From assembly GCA_028822065.1 (NCBI GenBank), contig JAPKEL010000011.1, positions 1 through 48,159 on the forward strand: a stretch of 48,159 nt of DNA. The letters are read 5' to 3'. The first letter of the stretch is position 1. Every line of letters starts with the position of its first letter. The notes below the pieces were generated by a model, which saw only the letters and a program-made list of their open reading frames with translations, was not told the origin of the DNA and made no database searches. Made by a program: the position numbers and the translations under genes. Positions 46,558 through 48,159 of the stretch are shown here, in pieces. This DNA is from Woeseiaceae bacterium (GTDB lineage: Bacteria; Pseudomonadota; Gammaproteobacteria; Steroidobacterales; Woeseiaceae).

Positions 46558-47415
46558 TTACTCTTTTTCGGTGTCTTTTGAAGAGTCATTATTTTGAATC
46601 TCTTTCGATGAGGTAGGTAGTTCCTCTACCGGAGCTTCTGATTTTTCTGCTGAAGCAGATACTTTTGGTGTTTCAGTAGTATCTGCATTCTCAGAAACCT
46701 GAATTTGCTCTTCTTGAATTAAAGGCTCTTCATCTTTTTCTGCATTCAGTGAGCGCAATATCTCTATTTCTTGATCTTTGTATTTAACTGCTGATTGAAC
46801 AACAACTCTTGATCCTTTATGACCTGCGACCGCACCTTTTACAAGAATCAAATTTCTCGTTAAATCAACTTTTACAACTTCAAGATTCTGCATAGTGCGC
46901 TTAACATTACCCATATGCCCAGCCATTTTTTTACCTGGAAATACACGACCCGGTGTTTGGTTTTGACCTATAGAACCTGGCGCTCTGTGAGAAATGGAAT
47001 TTCCGTGTGTGGCATCTTGCATACTAAAGTTATGTCTTTTGACAGTACCAGCAAACCCCTTACCGATGGACTTTCCGATTACATCAACTTTTTGACCTTC
47101 CTGAAAAACATCAACTTTTAATTCAGAACCAACTTTGAAACTAACATCCTCATTTTTCTCAATTCGAAATTCATTGTTTAAATTACCAGCCTCAACATTT
47201 GCTGCAGCAAAATGACCCGCCATCGATTTTGTGACACGCTCAGATTTTTTTGAACCAGAAGTCACTTGGACAGCGTTATAGCCATCATTTTCTGATGTTT
47301 TCACTTGCGTAATACGGTTTGGCATTGCTTCAATTACTGTTACAGGTATTGATACACCTTCTTCAGTAAAAATGCGCGTCATTCCGCATTTATGTCCTAC
47401 AAGTCCAATTGTCAT
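46558..47415 (-). CDS. rplC: 50S ribosomal protein L3 with acidic C-terminal extension
   Basis: Assembly initiator near the peptidyl-transferase centre. Residues 1-211 are ordinary L3: [32 protein letters not shown], and [20 protein letters not shown] with the Gln that PrmB methylates in E. coli. Residues 212-285 form an extra tail of about 74 residues, very rich in Glu, Ser and Thr (for example [20 protein letters not shown]), ending DTEKE. E. coli L3 ends at 209. The tail is likely disordered; its function is unknown. The gene is the first after a promoter and structured leader that separate it from rpsJ. Confidence 0.97.
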   Translation of the reverse strand: MTIGLVGHKCGMTRIFTEEGVSIPVTVIEAMPNRITQVKTSENDGYNAVQVTSGSKKSERVTKSMAGHFAAANVEAGNLNNEFRIEKNEDVSFKVGSELKVDVFQEGQKVDVIGKSIGKGFAGTVKRHNFSMQDATHGNSISHRAPGSIGQNQTPGRVFPGKKMAGHMGNVKRTMQNLEVVKVDLTRNLILVKGAVAGHKGSRVVVQSAVKYKDQEIEILRSLNAEKDEEPLIQEEQIQVSENADTTETPKVSASAEKSEAPVEELPTSSKEIQNNDSSKDTEKE

Positions 47416-47660
47416 TTTTAAATCCCTGCAATCAATTTATCTAAATAAATTTTTTTATTTCTCTTAAACACAACAAAGGGCCAGTTATCATAGTGTAATA
47501 CCTATGTAATAGAACTGACCCTGTCTGGATTACTCCAGGCCCAAGATTTGCCGAGTACGCTTTTACCTTTAGTAAAAACGACCTAACAGTAACTACTTAA
47601 ATATTTATACTTAATAGTTACCTTCTAGCCGACTCTTGGAACGGCTAAAAACAGCCGCCC
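47416..47660 (-). ncRNA. Structured leader RNA upstream of rplC (candidate S10-type L4 leader)
   Basis: The minus-strand leader of about 240 nt runs from the promoter at 47661-47688 to the rplC ATG and can form several hairpins. In RNA order these are CGGCT/AGCCG (47642-47657), GTAACTA/TAGTTAC (stem 47589-47595 and 47615-47621), CGTTTTTAC/GTAAAAGCG (47558-47580, 9 bp), CTGGA-GTAA-TCCAG (47525-47538), and AGGGTCAGTT/AACTGGCCCT (47477-47522). The last has a 10 bp stem with an inner CATAG/CTATG and is followed by TTTGTTGTGTTT, so it could be an attenuator. Position ahead of the rplC-rplD genes suggests L4 feedback, by analogy with E. coli, where the leader lies before rpsJ. A second CGGCT (47627-47631) could compete for AGCCG. 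Confidence 0.55.
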
Positions 47661-47688
47661 ATTATAGCGTGAGATCAGCAGCTATCAA
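47661..47688 (-). promoter_or_regulatory. Strong sigma70-type promoter between rpsJ and rplC
   Basis: On the minus strand TTGATA (47683-47688), a 16 bp spacer and a perfect TATAAT (47661-47666) give the best promoter match seen in the window. RNA would start near 47654, at the beginning of the first leader hairpin. It would drive the rplC-to-rplQ genes apart from tuf-rpsJ. Confidence 0.7.
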
Positions 47689-47770
47689 GTTATTAATGGA
47701 CTATTTAGCGTATTTTTTAATAATCTTCTTATAATTAAAGCTATATTCAACTATATCAATGAGTTTTAGA
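47689..47770. other. AT-rich spacer after rpsJ
   Basis: About 80 bp downstream of rpsJ on the minus strand. No intrinsic terminator is clear, so tuf-rpsJ transcripts may read through into the rplC leader. Confidence 0.5.
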
Positions 47771-48085
47771 CTAATTTAACTTAATTTGTACGTCTACACC
47801 GGCTGGTAACTCTAATTTCATTAATGCATCAACAGTTTTATCGGTAGGATCTATAATATCCATAAGTCGCTTATGTGTTCGAATCTCATACTGATCTCTG
47901 GCATCTTTGTTGACATGCGGAGAAATTAAGATTGTAAATCTTTCCATCTTCATTGGTAATGGAATTGGGCCTTTTACAGCTGCCCCAGTTCTTTTTGCCG
48001 TATCTACAATTTCTCGAGCAGAAGTATCAATCAATCTATGATCAAATGCCTTCAAGCGAATACGAATATTTTGATTTGTTGCCAC
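47771..48085 (-). CDS. rpsJ: 30S ribosomal protein S10
   Basis: S10 is a 30S head protein and the NusE antitermination factor. The 104 residues include [20 protein letters not shown] and the signature [20 protein letters not shown]. It starts with GTG; AAGGA lies 8 nt upstream. It follows tuf by 31 nt and so belongs to the str-type transcript. A 355 nt gap with a promoter separates it from rplC, whereas in E. coli the two are adjacent. Confidence 0.98.
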   Translation of the reverse strand: MATNQNIRIRLKAFDHRLIDTSAREIVDTAKRTGAAVKGPIPLPMKMERFTILISPHVNKDARDQYEIRTHKRLMDIIDPTDKTVDALMKLELPAGVDVQIKLN

Positions 48086-48116
48086 AATAATTTTCCTTGT
48101 ATACTTTCTAAATTAA

Positions 48117-48159
48117 TTACTGAAGTATCTTCGCAACCACTCCAGCACCAACAGTACGA
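48117..48159 (-). CDS. tuf: Elongation factor Tu, 3' end only
   Basis: The last 13 codons visible at the window edge read RTVGAGVVAKILQ and a TAA stop, matching the EF-Tu C-terminus (GRTVGAGVVAKVLG-like). The rest lies outside the window. It is followed by rpsJ, the common tufA-rpsJ junction of gammaproteobacteria with fused str and S10 operons. Confidence 0.9.
   Translation of the reverse strand, partial: RTVGAGVVAKILQ

Noticed and set aside
1-48159. CRISPR array, prophage, IS element or defence island
   Set aside because: No direct-repeat arrays, transposase, integrase or nuclease-type accessory genes were seen on either strand.

Overview
The window is a stretch of AT-rich bacterial chromosome (roughly one third G+C by eye, not computed), densely coded and mostly on the minus strand. 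The gene order is gammaproteobacterial. miaB-phoH-ybeY-corC-lnt-leuS-lptE and holA-nadD-rsfS-rlmH are two halves of a block that is continuous in E. coli. The ssb / MFS / uvrA neighbourhood is as in pseudomonads, and the tuf-rpsJ-S10-spc-alpha ribosomal order is canonical. Low G+C, short spacers and many 4-10 bp gene overlaps suggest a streamlined marine gammaproteobacterium (SAR86-like is a guess). No phage, IS element, CRISPR array, tRNA or rRNA gene was seen.

Layout. 1-4,667: partial RNase G gene, maf, rlmH, rsfS, nadD, holA and a Trm112-like gene, all minus. 4,782-5,180: a MerC-like membrane protein on plus, with a Zur-box-like palindrome upstream. 5,190-7,856: yidD, sufE, cysS and an uncharacterised HExxH protein; this block plus the Trm112/merC pair separates lptE from holA. 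7,871-18,768: lptE, leuS, cysC, lnt, corC, ybeY, phoH, miaB, ssb and an MFS transporter. 18,955-24,972: uvrA (+), a periplasmic cyclophilin and slyX (-), an ABC-F ATPase (+), a cold-shock protein (-) with a long leader. 25,405-31,235: ggt-trpS-methyltransferase-2OG oxygenase-SDR-csaA-upp, read right to left as a tight run. 31,346-33,841: pepQ (+), phhB and an SDR (-). 33,908-48,159: rplQ back through rpoA, secY and all spc/S10 ribosomal proteins to rpsJ and the 3' end of tuf.

Most of the window serves translation (aminoacyl-tRNA synthetases, ribosome biogenesis and silencing factors, tRNA modification, ribosomal proteins), envelope assembly (Lnt, LptE, SecY, YidD) and DNA maintenance (HolA, SSB, UvrA). 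Cysteine and sulfur functions recur (CysS, SufE, CysC), but nothing shows they are co-regulated.

The points most worth a second look are regulatory or architectural. A strong promoter and a set of hairpins lie between rpsJ and rplC, where an S10-type leader is not expected. Ribosomal protein L3 has a 74-residue acidic C-terminal tail. CysS looks alphaproteobacterial. A Zur-like site precedes the MerC-like gene. A methyltransferase, a 2OG oxygenase and an SDR are translationally coupled behind trpS. The maf gene has no canonical start codon in the expected place. I did not find a clearly new defence system or mobile system; the window is largely housekeeping.
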